From Gordionus sp. m RMFG-2023 (taxonomy: Eukaryota > Nematomorpha > Gordioida > Chordodea > Parachordodidae), in NCBI RefSeq assembly GCF_954871325.1, contig NC_088777.1:37301366-37365365 (forward strand): 64,000 nucleotides of DNA, in the 5' to 3' direction. The position numbers were made by a program, and so were the translations under genes. The notes beneath the pieces are model-generated. The model searched no databases. It was not told the DNA's origin and saw only the letters and a list, made by a program, of their open reading frames with translations. Every line of letters starts with the position of its first letter. Position 1 is the first letter of the stretch. Of the stretch, positions 11,501 through 25,458 are shown piece after piece.

Positions 11501-14500
11501 TGGGTAAATTAACATTGAATATCTTGTTTTCCATTAAATAAATGTATTCGCAATATATTTATTGTTTGGGGGTAATGCGCTCGCAATAATGATTGTGCGC
11601 AAATACATTCGCGGTAGAAAATTTGCTATAACGGGTTCGCGATCAAAGTTTCGCTAAAATGTATATAATTGCTGAATTTACCTGATACGCCTTTAAGATT
11701 ATATAACAAACACTAGAATATTAGATTTTCAAAAAAATGCATACATAATAAATCACCCCCTAGATTTATATAACAATCATGTTTAAAATACTTTTATGTT
11801 TTGTCCGAGTGCAATTCAGATACAGTCCTAGTTTGATCCCGATTCGGTCGGCGTTCATGAACATAAATATTTGGGGTCAAGGTTCATGTGCGGTCCATAA
11901 CTCTGAATGGAAATCCCATTAACCATACACATTTATAGAAATTAATTACTTTAAATTTTAAATTCTTGAACAATAAATTCATACGAAAGATTTATTTGCA
12001 AGTGAATAGTAGATAAATCGTTTGACTAAAAATAATTTCTGAGAAATTTATATCTGAGCTTTAAAAGATATAATTAAAATATATTAATTAGGTGATTGGT
12101 TGGTTTTGATCCATGTTTCAAGCGATTATATTTTATGTTTACGGTTGTGAATTTTTAGGTCTCCCGTTATGATAGTCATATTTTTCTTCCTAATATTTTT
12201 TAAAATGGGTTTTCTTCTCCGAAATGTAAGACGGCAGTTTGATGGGGGTTGTATTATTTTCCAACTCTATATAATTTATTGAAAGCAATTCTTGAGTTCA
12301 AAAAATTTAATTTTTTTCAAACTATTGCTTTACCATCTTTTTTTAAACAAGAACTTATAGTTTTTAAATATTAGACATTGCATATTTCTTGTTATGAAGA
12401 CTTTATTAATATTGTATAAAAAAATTTTTCCCTATTATCCCCAATAATTGTATTTTTGTTTTTGGACTTTCTTTGGCTTTTTGGACTTAGAAAATACTGT
12501 AAAATTACAAAGATTATCGATTTTTAAAAGCATTAAGTTTTTTTTAAAAACCTTATATTTATTTAATAAAATTTTTTTTATATCTAAAATAGTATATTTT
12601 AATTTTTTTTACTTCAAAAATTATTATGTTTTTAGGTTTTAAAAATTTTTTTAAATATAATTATGGTTGACTTTTTAATTATATTTTCATTTGATGAAAA
12701 AATAGAGACTTAATTTTATTACTAGTGAACTATTAAGAATGAAATCTTTAGTAATGAGTTATTATCTATTTAAAATTTTTTTTTTATAAGTAATTAATTT
12801 TACTTTTTTATAAGGTAGATCTTTGAAATCGTACAAAACTATTTGAAAATTAAAATATAAATTAATTTAAAATGAGTAAGGAAATGAACCAAATTTTGAG
12901 TCACTATTTCTAAGCAGCGTTTAACTATGAAAGGAATGAAAGAAAAGAGATGGAAAAGGAAGGTTCCATTCTAATTCTTTAGAGCATTTGAAATTATTCT
13001 TATTAATGGTAGGAGATTTTTTCAAGAAGCTTTTTAAAATATTTTTTATAATAATTTGTAAATTTTTGAACAATAAAACTAATTCTTTTTAGATGATTGA
13101 ATTTGTATTGGGTTTTTTAAAAAAAAACAATTGCCCGTTATATCCAATAAACTGTTATTTTTTTTATTATGGAAAAATGATAAAATAAAATTTAAAAATT
13201 GATTTAAAAAAAATAATAATAAAGGTCACAATATTTTATTTTTAAATCTAAGCAGTTATCTTATAACAATGAATTTTTTTGGAACTAATAATATGTTTTA
13301 AAAATTTTATTTAAATTTTTTAGAAAAAATATAATTTTTTTTATAAATATTTTGAAAAATTTGTTCTTTTGATAAACTATTAAACATTTATTAACAAAAA
13401 ATATATATTAAATTTATTACAAATATTTTTACCAGAGAAATAATACTTTTTTCTTACCATAATTATGGAATCGATTTTGCCATAAATGTGTTAAATAATT
13501 ATTAGGAGGTAATTTTGTTCTTTTTAATAATAGAATATTTACTTAAAAATTTTTTTTTTATAAAATTGAATAAATTATGTCTCTTAGTGATCTATCCCAA
13601 AGAATTATCAAAACAAATTCTCTTCTCCCTAATTCACAAAACACATTATCAAAAAAATTATCTCAAATACTTGAAAATTCATAAAAAGAAGTAAGCAAAA
13701 AATTATAACTAAATTATAATAAATATAATGAACTAAATGTTTTATAAAATATCATTTGAATTATATAAGAATTTATTTAAAAGAAAATGATTAGAGTTGT
13801 AAAATATTCGTTTTAAGTGATGAAATAACATTTCCTTAGCATTATTTTGAATACTTACTTTAGCAAATTTCAAATATATGTTGGGATCAGTTCAATCCTC
13901 TAAAAAATTTTAGGAAAAAGGAAGGGAGGGGGGTCTTAAGAAATCCAAACTTGTAAAAATAATCTCGAGAGTTTTTAATCTTGGAAACTTGATTGTTTTG
14001 ATGATGGCCATATTTGTTATACACCAATTTTAATTTTTTTATTAAAATTAGACACAAATATTTAATATTAGTTTAGCAGAAATTTAATAAATAAAAAAGA
14101 TAACTTTAAAAAAAAATCAAATAAAAAGATAATACACACAATATAAGAGGATTTATATTAGTATTCAGTTAATGCACTAACTCATAATCTACCAAATTAA
14201 CAATAAAATATAAAATCAAATACTACAAATATAAAATTCCCTATTAAAAATAGTAGGACTTAGTCATAATATCTTTAATGTTGAACTTTAAACATCATAA
14301 GCAGGAGGGCTTATTTGTTTTTTTCAAAACAAAAAAATCGGATAAATATGAATATTTTATATTAGAACCCTCGTCAAGAGCAAAATGCTCATATTGATTT
14401 ATGGCAATTAACTATAAAATGATAATTTAATTTATACTTTGAATTTAAGATTAGTTGTTATATATTAAATATGGCAAAGCCAAACTTTTTATTTTATTTT

Positions 14501-14856
14501 AGGGGAATTCTTCATTGTTTTTTTATATTTAGGTAGAAAAATTTAAAAAAATAAAAAGTTTCTAGGTTTATACATGGCTGAAAGAATTCATTAGTCTAAA
14601 AAAACAAACTATTCTCTAAACTTGTCGTTGTCACTCGAACCTACCAATCTCAGTAGTTATAAATAATAAATAGTTTATGATAATAGGCACATGTGTACCA
14701 ATAATTTTTTTAAAGAGGGATCTTAAAAAATATCTTTAGTATTATTTTATTAGATTTATTTAACAGATAGGAATATTAAGGTTTCATCAATACCGCTACT
14801 AATGCATTGCCGTGAATTTCGGCTTCGAAGATATTCAAGTGGCCAATATTGCAAAA
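11501..14856. other. Very AT-rich stretch, no gene recognised
   Basis: Dominated by A and T runs. No frame or repeat boundary was identified on either strand, apart from a few GC-richer bases near 11,810-11,905 that resemble worn MITE sequence. Confidence 0.5.
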
Positions 14857-15069
14857 TCAAATATGCATTTTCGAGAAATATTATAATGTAATATTTTACA
14901 GAAAATTATTTCCGGAGCATATTGGTAATACATTCTAATATATTACAACAAAAATATGACCCTCGAATGCATTTCGGAATCCATCATCGTGAATATATTA
15001 CTGATACATTATCGTTGAGAATGTAATATTGTTGTGATTGCATTATGTATTCTCGAGAATGCAATTTGA
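14857..15069. repeat. Imperfect inverted repeat, possible MITE
   Basis: Arms of about 35 bp (14857-14892 and the inverse at 15036-15069) share TCAAAT(A)TGCATT(T/C)TCGAGAA and ATAATG(T/C)AAT. A central part repeats GCATT and CGAGAATG words. No TSD was recognised. Confidence 0.55.
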
Positions 15070-15215
15070 CCAAGATTAAACTTTTATATTCGGCCTTTAA
15101 ACATAGAAAGTAGAATCCAGAGTCAGGTAGGCCTTAAAAAGGATTTTAAAAATTCAACTAATAAATTGGAATGTTTTCTCTGGGGTTAGGGTAAAGAAAT
15201 TAATAATCTTCCTTT

Positions 15216-15533
15216 TATGTATCTGTATAAAAATGCGTTTAATCATATTTTTCAATTGAAAATTTAGAGTAAGTCGAGCTCAGACCTAAAAATAATTATT
15301 ATTTTATGGCAAAACGTGCTTTAGTTAGTGAAAAATTTAAAGTTTACTTATAGTTATATTATTTCGGTGTCTTGTATGTATCTGTATAAAAATGCATTTA
15401 ATTATATTTTTCAATTGAAAATTTAGAGTAAGTCGAGCTCAGACCTAAAAATAATTATTATTTTATGGCAAAACGTGCTTTAGTTAGTGAAAAATATAAA
15501 GTTTACTTATAGTTATATTATTTCGGTGTCTTG
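15216..15533. repeat. Recent tandem duplication, 2 x 159 bp
   Basis: Copy 1 (15216-15374) and copy 2 (15375-15533) begin TATGTATCTGTATAAAAATG and differ at only a handful of bases, so the duplication is young. No coding potential. Confidence 0.93.
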
Positions 15534-16262
15534 AATTATATATTCAAATATAAATTCACTTCAAGAAGAGTATTTTAATATAAATACAAAAAGAAATTGG
15601 GAAAATTATTTCAATCAAATACTTTGGCGAATACTTTTTGCAAGTCGATTTTTGTAGTATACCGCTATCAATTTTTTTAATGACATTTTTATTAACCATT
15701 TTCTAAAATTCTAATATTATGTAAATATTTGTATAGAAAATTTTTCAGTTATTTATTTTGTCTGCTATAATACAAAATTATAAATAATATATTTACAGAA
15801 GCATATTACATAAATTATATTATAATTTCTATCATTTATAAATAATCATATTTAAATTAAAAATGAAAAAAAAGAGATATTATATAATTATTTATTAAAA
15901 TTGTAATTCTTATATTTTAATATAAGTTTTTCAAAAATGAATATCATAGTCTTTATCGGAATAGAAGATAAAATATTGTATATTTTTTTAAAAAGTTTTT
16001 TATATTTTAAAATAATTTGGTATATTAAGATTTTTTAGGAAAGAATAAAATTTTGAATGTAGTTACAGCAAGGCAATAACGTTTCGTTGTTAAAAATAAA
16101 GATAAATTTTTGGATCCATCCCTTTCCTTCTAATTTTGGCTCCATTGTCATAGCCCTAACATCACTTTTTCTAAATCTAAAATTACCAATGAAATTTGCT
16201 CATTATGGTGACAATCGTTTATACTAACCTAAAAAAAATTGCAAAATATTTAGCGTTTCTAA

Positions 16263-16423
16263 TAGTGCTGTTTAACGATTTGAGCTATTTTTAAAAAAGG
16301 CTAACTCAATATTTTGATCAGAAAAATACTGCCTAAGCCTCAAGATTTGGGCTAATAGATGTTCAAACATTTGTGCCATCTATGAGCAAAATCTTTGGGC
16401 AATCGAGCCGTTTAACAATACTA
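16263..16423. mobile_element. hAT MITE of the TGTTGTTAAACGGCTC family
   Basis: Ends TAGTGCTGTTTAACG and the inverse CGTTTAACAATACTA are flanked by an exact 8-bp direct repeat GTTTCTAA (16255-16262 and 16424-16431). The interior matches the MITE at 22215-22437, including TCAATATTTT. Non-coding, 161 bp. Confidence 0.9.
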
Positions 16424-16999
16424 GTTTCTAATATTTAGGGTTGAATTGCTTTTCCAATTAAATTTAATGGTATATTTTTCACCCTTAATATTTCTTGATT
16501 TAATTTAGGAAACATGCTTTCTAGTACAATCAATATCTATATCAATGTATGTATAACTTTTTTTACATAAAATGTGGTGCTAAACGCAATGACATAAATA
16601 CAATTCTACCTAAACTGATCCGTTATTTATTTTTACTTTTAGTTGAAATTTAGTTAGGGCCGAAATATTATTCTTAGAGGTCCTCTCTACACCATTACTT
16701 TCAAAAAAAATCTCAAGGAATTAAATTTAAATTTGTTTTATTAAAGTTCTATTTCCTTTTGGCCTTATGTTTTAATTATTATGAGATAACCAATAATAAA
16801 TCATTATTTTTATCACTTAAATAATCAAATATATTTAATTAAAAGAAAATAAAGATATTCATAATTAAAAACCTTACAGCAAAACAAAATAATTCTACAA
16901 TTAAAGTAGTTTGATTATCCTATTATAAAAAAAATTCTTAGGGAGAAAGCGTCCCCCCTCCTTAAAATTTTGCCAGTTTTCATATATACCATTTTAAAC

Positions 17000-17990
17000 T
17001 AATAAAAAACAATGCCCTTGATTCTTATAAGCCGTGACGTTGAAATCTCCTACGCTTCTAAGATAATACTATCTTCTAGGAATTGGAGCTCGGGTATTGA
17101 TTCTCCCATCAGGCAAATATTATCGGCAAAGGCAAGTATATTTATATCCCAAAGGTCATCGTTCCGAGCAAGATGTTTAACTTTCTTTATAATATAATTC
17201 GTATCAAAATTAAATAGAAGTGTCACATCCCTGTTTCAATCCAATTTTTACAGGAATTTTCGAGGATTTTTAACCTGCGTGATGGATCGAGTAGTTCTTA
17301 TAGATATTTATTATCATTTTTAGTAACAATGTACGTATCTATTTCCTCCAAAGCTTTCCACAAGTATAATAAGAATCAAAAGCTTTTTTAAAATCGAGAG
17401 TGATGATAATCAATTGTCTTTTACGTATAAAGGCTCAATTTGGACTTTAAGCGCAAGAATAGCTTCAAGTAAATTATGCCCCTTCCTGAACGATACCAGT
17501 GAGTCAACAAAATCAGGTTCCACAATCGTCTTAGTCTGTTTAGGATGATATTAACGAATATCTTATAAACTATCGAATTTAATGAGATCCCTCTCTAGTC
17601 TAAAAGATATTTAGGGTTCTTAGTTTTAGGGAAGTTGAGGATAGTCATAAACCAATCACTTGGACAAGTCCCTTCGTGCCAAATTCTGGTAATAATTGGG
17701 AGGAGGATCTCCGCATAACGTTGGATCAGTCTTCAAGTACTCGTTATATATATTATCATGGCATCAAGCCTTATGATTTTTTAGTTTAAAATATAGATCT
17801 TCTTGAAGGAAGTAAAGGATTTCAATAACTTGAAAGCCTTATATGTATCATTTCTATTGAAAAGGTTACTTATTCCTGAAGTTCTATTCTCAAGATATTT
17901 CCTCTTATCCCTGCGAAGTTTGTGGCTAATATCATCGAGAATGTATTTGGCTCTATTCATTTGTAGTGACCTGTCCCCAATAGACTAACA
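17000..17990 (-). mobile_element. LINE reverse transcriptase fragment, decayed
   Basis: Reading the - strand from about 17,660 downward gives, in order: NYRGISL-like wording (RGISLNSIVYKIF), DFKKAFDS, GLKQGC and AFADNICLMGES. These correspond to successive reverse-transcriptase blocks of non-LTR retrotransposons; the last aligns with the catalytic F-A-D-D box, here with D replaced by N. The blocks lie in different frames with stops between them, so it is a pseudogene. No poly(A) tail or TSD was found. It is probably of the same broad RTE-like type as the LINE at 25429-27027 but clearly older. Confidence 0.75.
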
Positions 17991-17999
17991 ATAAAATTA

Positions 18000-20900
18000 A
18001 ATATAAATTTATATATATTTAGACGATGAGCCTATTTTATTTAACAGTTGCTTTTCTTTGGAAATTAATCATGAATTCTAAAAAAATCAAATATTCTATG
18101 ATCATTAATTATGCTTCTAATAAATTGAATCAAATTGAAGAAAATTTTTTTTTTTATCGATACATTCATTACCAAAAATAAGCTCTGACAACATTTGAAT
18201 GATGAATTGAAACTATAAAATTCATAGTTTTAGTTTTGAAGCTTGGTTATTGAAAAAATTTAACAATAGGTAGTGTAGTCTCCTTAAATTCTAATACATT
18301 AGGAAGATAGGAAAGTTGATATATAAAAATTATATTAACATTAAAATGATAGGAAAACGGGCTTACATAGATTAATGAGATTACATATTAGATTTAAAAA
18401 ATTTATCTATTTATTTGTTGGGATAAATCGTTATTTTTGACTTTAAAGCTATTCCTTTTTTCTATATTATATGCTAGGAGCAAGAAATTTACTTTTTATA
18501 TTAAAGTTATACATTTTTTAAAAAATTGCATGGTTTGTAGAAAATATAGAACTATCTTTTTTTCTGCTTCAACTTTACCAATGTCGGATCAGGACACCTA
18601 CCAACTAAGATTTTACAATGTTTAACATAAATATTCTGTGTTCATGTTGAGTTTTTATGATGTTCATCATATCTTCCATTAATGATTGTAAATTGATTTA
18701 TCATTTGATTCAGCTTTTTTTGATCCAAACGATCACTTAGAGTTAAGATCAAACCAAAATATATTTCTGCTAGTACATCTTCAAAATATAATTTAAAAAT
18801 GATTAGTGGATGTTATAACAAAATAAAATAAACATCTATCCATTCAATTCATACATAGTCATTTTTTAAGCTCTTTAAATTATTTGTTAACAGTTGAATT
18901 TATGTGTAATATTTTATAGTTATTGATTCTATGTTAAACAATATAATATTTTGCTCTTTTTAGCGGCACACAGCATGTGGTAAATACAGCGTATTGGCAA
19001 AATTAATTCATTCATTTAATGAAATTCCATCATTATGATTTGATTTTTACCAAATTTAATACTGACATTATCTGTACAATATAAAGCCACCAATATTTGG
19101 TATTTTTTTAAAAATACCTTCATTGTATTATAAATTAGATTATAAATGATATTTGCAGATAATTTTTTTTTTATTTAAATATAAAATTGAAAACATTTTA
19201 TGAAATTGCTTAACCTTTGACTATTTTGCAAGATTTTAGAATTTTACCATTTGGCTAGCATTTAGTCACATTTTTACTCTAAAGTGTGAAATATGGCAGG
19301 TCTAACCTTAACCTATGGGTTTGCTTTCTTTTTTTTATTTACTTAATATTAAAAAATTAGTCTTGGATAAAGTGTTTAATCTCTTTACCTGAGTTCAAAT
19401 TTTCTCGAACATCCGCCTATTTGACTTATAACATAAATAATTTTTTAGATATTATTTTCCGGCATCACATTCACATTACCATTACTTCATTGATAAATGA
19501 AACTCCAAAGTCCGCCAAAAGAGGATATGTGTTGTTACTTAGTCAATGTTAAAGAGTTCTTTTTGATTTTCCATGCCAAAGCCAAATAATTATTTTTATA
19601 AAAATCTCTCTCAAATTCAACACACACCACACTATAAATATATAGTATTATAATTTTTTTAAAAAATAAATAATGGTTTTCAATAATGGAAAAACAATAA
19701 ATATGCGATAAAATGATTGTACATAAAAAATTCTGGAGACATGGGTCATTAAACCCATTTTAGTTATATATTTGATGTGTTCTTCTTTATTATTATTTTT
19801 TTGGGAGGGGGTGGGGTAAATTATATTTAATTTTCTTCTTCTTCCTTTTATATTAATCCACAATTCTATTATTATTTTAGGATTATTAGATTATATTGAA
19901 ACACGATCAGTTTCCAAAAACTATAATTTAAAAAAAATGAATTAAGAACAAGTTCCTTGATCATAGTTTTAATATCTTACATTTATAGTATACTTACAAA
20001 AATTTTAATAGAATATTTACATAATTAATATTCGATCCGAAAATTAAATTCTTTAAAAATATTTCAAAAAATTGGAGATAATGGATTCTTAAAGAGGAAT
20101 TTATAGATTTAAAATATTTATCAGCAATAGTGAATATTTACAAATAAATTGAATCGAATAAGTTTTAGATATACATTACAGTGACGTATTTAAGGGTATT
20201 GAAAATAATTAGAATTATGCTTATCCATAATGCAGCTACATAGGCATAAATATATATCCCCTTTCCCACCCCTTTATGAAAATAATTATAATAAGACCCA
20301 TTTAATTTTAAAAATGATTAAACCCCCTAACTTTAATTTTCTTCTTTATAAAATCATTCTAATATTTCTTCCATTTAAAAGTGCGCGACATCAATTAAAT
20401 AAAAAATTGACCTTTTTGAAATTCGGCAAGTATTAAATAAATTATAATTTGGACCGTGGAAGGTATAATTCACAGTTCTGGATCCGATAAAATTTTGACA
20501 GAGTTCGATACGGGTCCATCCAAGTCCGGATTTATATTCAAATTTTATTTTATTATAATAACAAAAAAATAAAATAATAATTGTAAGTTTATTTTGTAGA
20601 AAATAAGAGTTAAAAAAAAGCTTCCATTAATAGCTATTATTTTTTATTACATCTAATTTTTTTTTGAAAAACTGTAATTAAGTTAGGACAATTGATTGCA
20701 CTAAGAATAAAAACAAGAAATCAAGTTAAGTGCGTATCCTAATATTAATTTTATTTTCATAACAAATTTCATAGAGAAAAAATGTGTTAAATTCTAAATT
20801 TTATAAATTTTATAGATGTTAATATACCTTATATATTGAGGGTATAATCAATAAATTATATCAATAATCATTAAAGGTATTTAAACTTTAGTAATAGTAT

Positions 20901-21590
20901 ATACAAATCAAAATGAACGCCACTTTAACATCATGGTGCAACTTTGCAAAGTTTTCCATTTTGAGTAAAGTAAAGTTTTTTTTTAAAAAAAAGAGAATTA
21001 TACCATTATTGATCAAACTTCCACAAATCTACTGAAATTTTTACAAATTTTCCCCGAAATCCACCACAAATTCTGTCACATTATTTATTCAAATTTGTTT
21101 TTAAAAATAAAAAATTTATAAACAAAATAAATATGAAATTTGTGTTGTATTTTTTTCCTTTTCAGTTTATCAATAGAAATAAGGAAAGTCGTTACTTTTG
21201 AGATCATTAAGAAATATGGTTTTACCAGATATTTAAAATTTATTGATGGATTCGTTAAGTTCAAAAAAAACCAACCACCCCAGGCCCAATCAACGAAATA
21301 TATTTAAAATAAAATAAATGTCTAAATAAATAAAATTCTTTTGGGAAGCGGGCCGAAGGTCTTCAAAGGGGTGTATGGAGGCCCAACCACTCATAAAATA
21401 TAATAAAAATCCACAATTCAAGTTTTTTTTTAACTAGCAACCTTGATTCTGAATCAAATTGATCGTCACTTAAATTTACAAAATATTTAGATAAGATAAA
21501 GATTTGCATAATCTATTTTCATGTTTAATATTATCGTCTGTTATTATTTTGTGTTTATAAATATTTTTTAATACATTTTGGTTTCATAAT
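18000..21590. other. AT-rich stretch, no gene recognised
   Basis: No frame with recognisable similarity. A short GC-richer piece at about 20,475-20,540 resembles the one at 4876. Several 60-70-codon open frames exist but are of low complexity. Confidence 0.45.
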
Positions 21591-21897
21591 AGTGCGCATA
21601 AATTGAGCGTTTCAAACGCTGTGTTGCAAAAGCCAATAATGCATTTCAAATGGCATCGTGAAAATTGGTAAAATTATCGTTTGGCGTTAGCAAACAGTTA
21701 AACAAACGCTAACAGTTTTGCTTTTTTCATTACTTTTTTATTCTCCATTTTAAAATATTATATATAAATGCAAAAAAAAATAACTTACTTATATCTTAAA
21801 AAGGAATATTTAAATATTAATGAAATAAAAAGGCAGACGATATTATAACTTTTAAAGACAAATCTTTTTTTTTAGAACTTAGTTAAAAGTTAAAATT

Positions 21898-22720
21898 TTG
21901 AATCGACGGTATTATAGGCAATCTCAATTTAAACAAGGAATGCTTTACGTTTTTTTTAAATTAAAAAATTACGGCAAAATGCAAACGCACAATTTTTTAT
22001 GTACTATAATACGCCGTTATCTAGTTCCTTTTGATTCTCAAACCCTTAGATTTCATAAAGATATGATCTCAGTGATAAAATTTTTTGAAATATTTATGAT
22101 TAGTCATGAAACTATTCTTGATTAAAAAAATACAAATGTCATAGAAAGAAATCATTGATTTGATGAATGCATGGTTTCCACAACGGGATTTTATATTTTA
22201 ACAAGACAATTCACTAGTGTTGTTAAACGGCTCGATTTGAGGCGATTTTTAAAAAAGACTAACTCAATATTTTATCTAGAATAATATTACGCAAGTTTGA
22301 AGATTTTGCTCATATGTGGCACAAAGGTCTAGACATCAATTAGCGAAATCTCAAGGCTTAGGCAATATTTTTCTAGCTAAAATATTGAATTAGCCGTTTT
22401 TAAAAATCGGCTCAAAATGAGCCGTTTAACAACACCACAATTCACCATGTCATATATATCGAACAAGAAATTTTTATCCGTTTTACTGGAATGGTCTGCA
22501 TCAATCCCCTATCTAAATCCTATAGAAAATAAGAAGGAAAAAAATGTATAGGCTAAAATATAAAAGACATGAGCAAAAAATGAGCACTTCAGTGAAATTA
22601 ATTAAAAAAAAGATAGATGCGAACTCATAAAAAATTAAGGTCTTCATTAACTGAAATGGCATCTATTTTCTCAAAGGTGAATGACATTTATTATCTAAAT
22701 ACTACGATTTATTATATCAT
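21898..22720 (+). mobile_element. Tc1/mariner transposase relic, interrupted by a MITE
   Basis: Downstream of an open stretch (21898-22125) the + strand reads WFPQRDFIF, a stop, then QDNSPCH, and later LEWSASIPYLNPIEN. These are the catalytic blocks of Tc1/mariner transposases (Q-D-N-A-P-C-H and E-W-P-x-x-S-P-D-L-N-P-I-E-N). The QDNSPCH block is split by the hAT MITE at 22215-22437; removing one copy of the 8-bp duplication restores the motif. Stops and substitutions (Y for the D before L-N-P-I-E-N) show it was already dying. No terminal repeats were recognised, so the borders are approximate. Confidence 0.72.
22215..22437. mobile_element. hAT MITE of the TGTTGTTAAACGGCTC family, nested
   Basis: Long inverted repeats of about 60 bp start TAGTGTTGTTAAACGGCTC at left and TGGTGTTGTTAAACGGCTC when the right end is inverted. 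An exact 8-bp TSD CAATTCAC lies at 22207-22214 and 22438-22445. It inserted into the catalytic motif of a Tc1/mariner relic. Non-coding, 223 bp. Sister copies lie at 16263-16423 and 43647-43860, and a lone end near 53,792. Confidence 0.93.
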
Positions 22721-23652
22721 ATTTATTATATCTCAAAAGATTTTTGATCTATTTAGTAAAACTAATATTTTTGTATAATTTATTATACCATATTAAATAT
22801 ATGATAATTGTCGAATAAATTAAAGAATAATGTGATAAATCTTGCTTTCAAAAGTTATTTATAGATTTTGTTTTAGTCACGCGTTCTAATATGATTTCGG
22901 GTTGTTTTGATATAACTAATGCATATTTTTTTAAATAAAATTTTATGATTTTTGATCAATATTAATAAAATACGAATTGAATAGTTTATTATACCATATT
23001 AATATAATACACTAAAAAAGAAAGGTATTTTGTGTGACCAGTTTTATGATAATTAAAAGGTATAAACCCCCCCCCCCCCCTTTCTCCAAAATATTTTTTG
23101 AATGCTATAACAATCGGATAGATTCAAGTATGCCGAAATTCATTCCACACTTGGAACGTTTAATAGAATAATATCTTAAAATATTTATTTTTTTGAAGCT
23201 AACTTATCAATTCAATTATTAATAAAAGCGCGAGACTATGTATATTTATAACATTTTTGACAATTGTTATAAAATATTTCTATAATAGACTTTATAATAT
23301 AATTTATATCAATTTAATTAATTAAATTTAGCTGAACTAAAAAATTATAAATAAAATTGAAACCTTTTAAAAATAATTAAATTTAATTTTTAGTATATTA
23401 ATAAATTAAATAAAAAAGTGAAAATCCTATTTTTAATTTGCCAAACTCTCAATAAATCCTAACCATATCTATGAGCTGAATAAGTGTTGTTTAAAAAGAG
23501 AATTCTTGGTGATTTAAGTGGATAAATTTGAATGTAAATCAAGTAGTGTTTTCTGTGAATTTATTCGCATCCCAATGGTATCAAAAATATCATATGTATC
23601 ATAAATCATATTTTAAATATATATCTGAATTCACATAATAACATGTCACTAT

Positions 23653-23715
23653 ATCCTGAATCATAAATAATGTATCACTGGATCATAAATAATATATCAC
23701 TGAATCATAAATAAT
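23653..23715. repeat. Short tandem repeat, about 3 x 22 bp
   Basis: The unit TGAATCATAAATAATGTATCAC recurs three times with small changes; a looser copy lies just upstream. Confidence 0.75.
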
Positions 23716-24417
23716 ACATGACTCTCTAATTCACAAACATATTTATATATCTCTTTTACTTAACAATTTAAATATATTTAAATAAATCAATAGAAAAACA
23801 AGCATTTAAGCAAAATGAAAATAAAATAAAACAAAAATGTTCTTTATTAGACTGAATTTAAGTAAGTGATAAAATAAGTAAATTGTAACGCGATAAAATA
23901 TAAATAAAACTAAAATGTTTTCAATTATACCATGAGGCATAAAACTAAAATATATTTATATATAACAATAAGAAATAACCATCTCTGGTTGGTCACTATT
24001 ATAGATATGCGTCTTAGTTTTTTTTCAAGACCGAACTGCTCACTCACGAAGATGGGGAAAAATTTTATACCTCAAGCTTGGTATGCAAGGACTAAAAATA
24101 TCAAGTCCCAATTTAGTTACCACAGAACAACTCTAAATTTATATAAGTAAAAAATATTCTTAAATGTAATAATAAATGGTATTAAAACCCCAAATTTCAA
24201 AATATTTAAATACCTTTTACATTCATTCAGTGCATTCTTTATTAAAATTTTATTACTGCATTCCATAAATAAGTTTTTGGAAATCAACCTAATACATTTC
24301 ATATTTGCTGAATTTAAACTATCACCTATTTAGGAGTTTTATTATTTTTCTAAGAATAAAGTATATATTAAAACACTTAAAAAAAATTCTTTAAAAAATA
24401 TTACAACCATGCAGATT

Positions 24418-24550
24418 TATAATATATATCGATAAACATAGCAGTCGATGAATTTAGATAAAAACAATAATCATTTCTATTTTTAATATGAAGGTTTATA
24501 ATATATCGATAAACATAGGAGTTGATAAATTTACGAAACAATAATTATTC
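24418..24550. repeat. Local duplication of about 60 bp
   Basis: The wording TATCGATAAACATAG(C/G)AGT(C/T)GAT(G/A)AATTTA recurs about 75 bp apart, followed each time by AACAATAAT. Confidence 0.7.
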
Positions 24551-25458
24551 CAAATTATTAGTATTTTTTAAAAAAAACCAATTATCCTAGAGGATGACAT
24601 GTATCTGGGGATCAAAAGGTTAGACGCGCACTTTTTTGTCTTTATTTATTGGAATAAAAATATTATTTATCCGTTTAATTTCCACCCCAAAATATTATAG
24701 AAAGGTAAGGGCTTCACTACCGAAGTTTTCCATTGTGGAAACTACTAATGGAATTGGCACCGAAAGTGAGTTTTCGAGCAAATTAGATTTTGCGAGTGAT
24801 AAGGAATCATATAAATTCTCCCTAATTTCCTCGTTGATATTTTGGGCGGTTTTTCTATTTTAATCTTTTAAAAAACTTGTTTTTAGGATCTGCCTTATAA
24901 TATATAATGTCCAACAATTATCTTATTATTACAAATTATAATTTATTTTTTACTATTTATCATCGTTACTTATATTATAACTAATGCTGAATATAGAACA
25001 ATTTCAATTTTCATTTATAATTTAAATATCTACTAGAGTTCTACATGATTTTGTTCACGATCTAACTCGAATAGTAGCATTCAGACGACATTCTAATGAA
25101 TTCGCCTAGAACTTGAGAAAATTTTTTTCGGTTGCTAGATCGAGAAAAAAATTATTCTGGCACATACCTATGAACGATTTAAATTGATTGTGTTTATTAA
25201 TATCAATATAAATATATTTTTCAAGAAAAACTACAAATATTTTTTTTTCTAATGCTTATAATTTTTTCACCTCTTGAAAAATCGCATTGGGAGTGGGGAG
25301 GGGTCCAACTTAGAACTTTTGTTTCTGACCAAGGCTTATAATGATTTCCATTTTAGATATAGTATTCTCCCCATATCTTCCCCTCCCCCAGAATTCTTTA
25401 TTAAAGAAATGAAATCACATTTATAAATTTTTTTTTTTTTCTTTTTTTTTTTTTCTCT

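Larger units (their letters stand above)
22721..25413. other. AT-rich stretch with small repeats, no gene recognised
   Basis: Contains a 14-base C run (23067-23080), a short tandem repeat (23653-23715) and a local duplication (24418-24550). The open frame at 24636-24863 has no recognisable similarity. Confidence 0.45.

Noticed and set aside
23653-23715. Regular short repeats as a possible CRISPR array
   Set aside because: Units are directly adjacent without spacers, and the DNA is eukaryotic (spliced gene, LINEs, hAT).
24636-24863. 75-codon open frame starting at TTG or nearby
   Set aside because: No family match on either strand and no ATG start.
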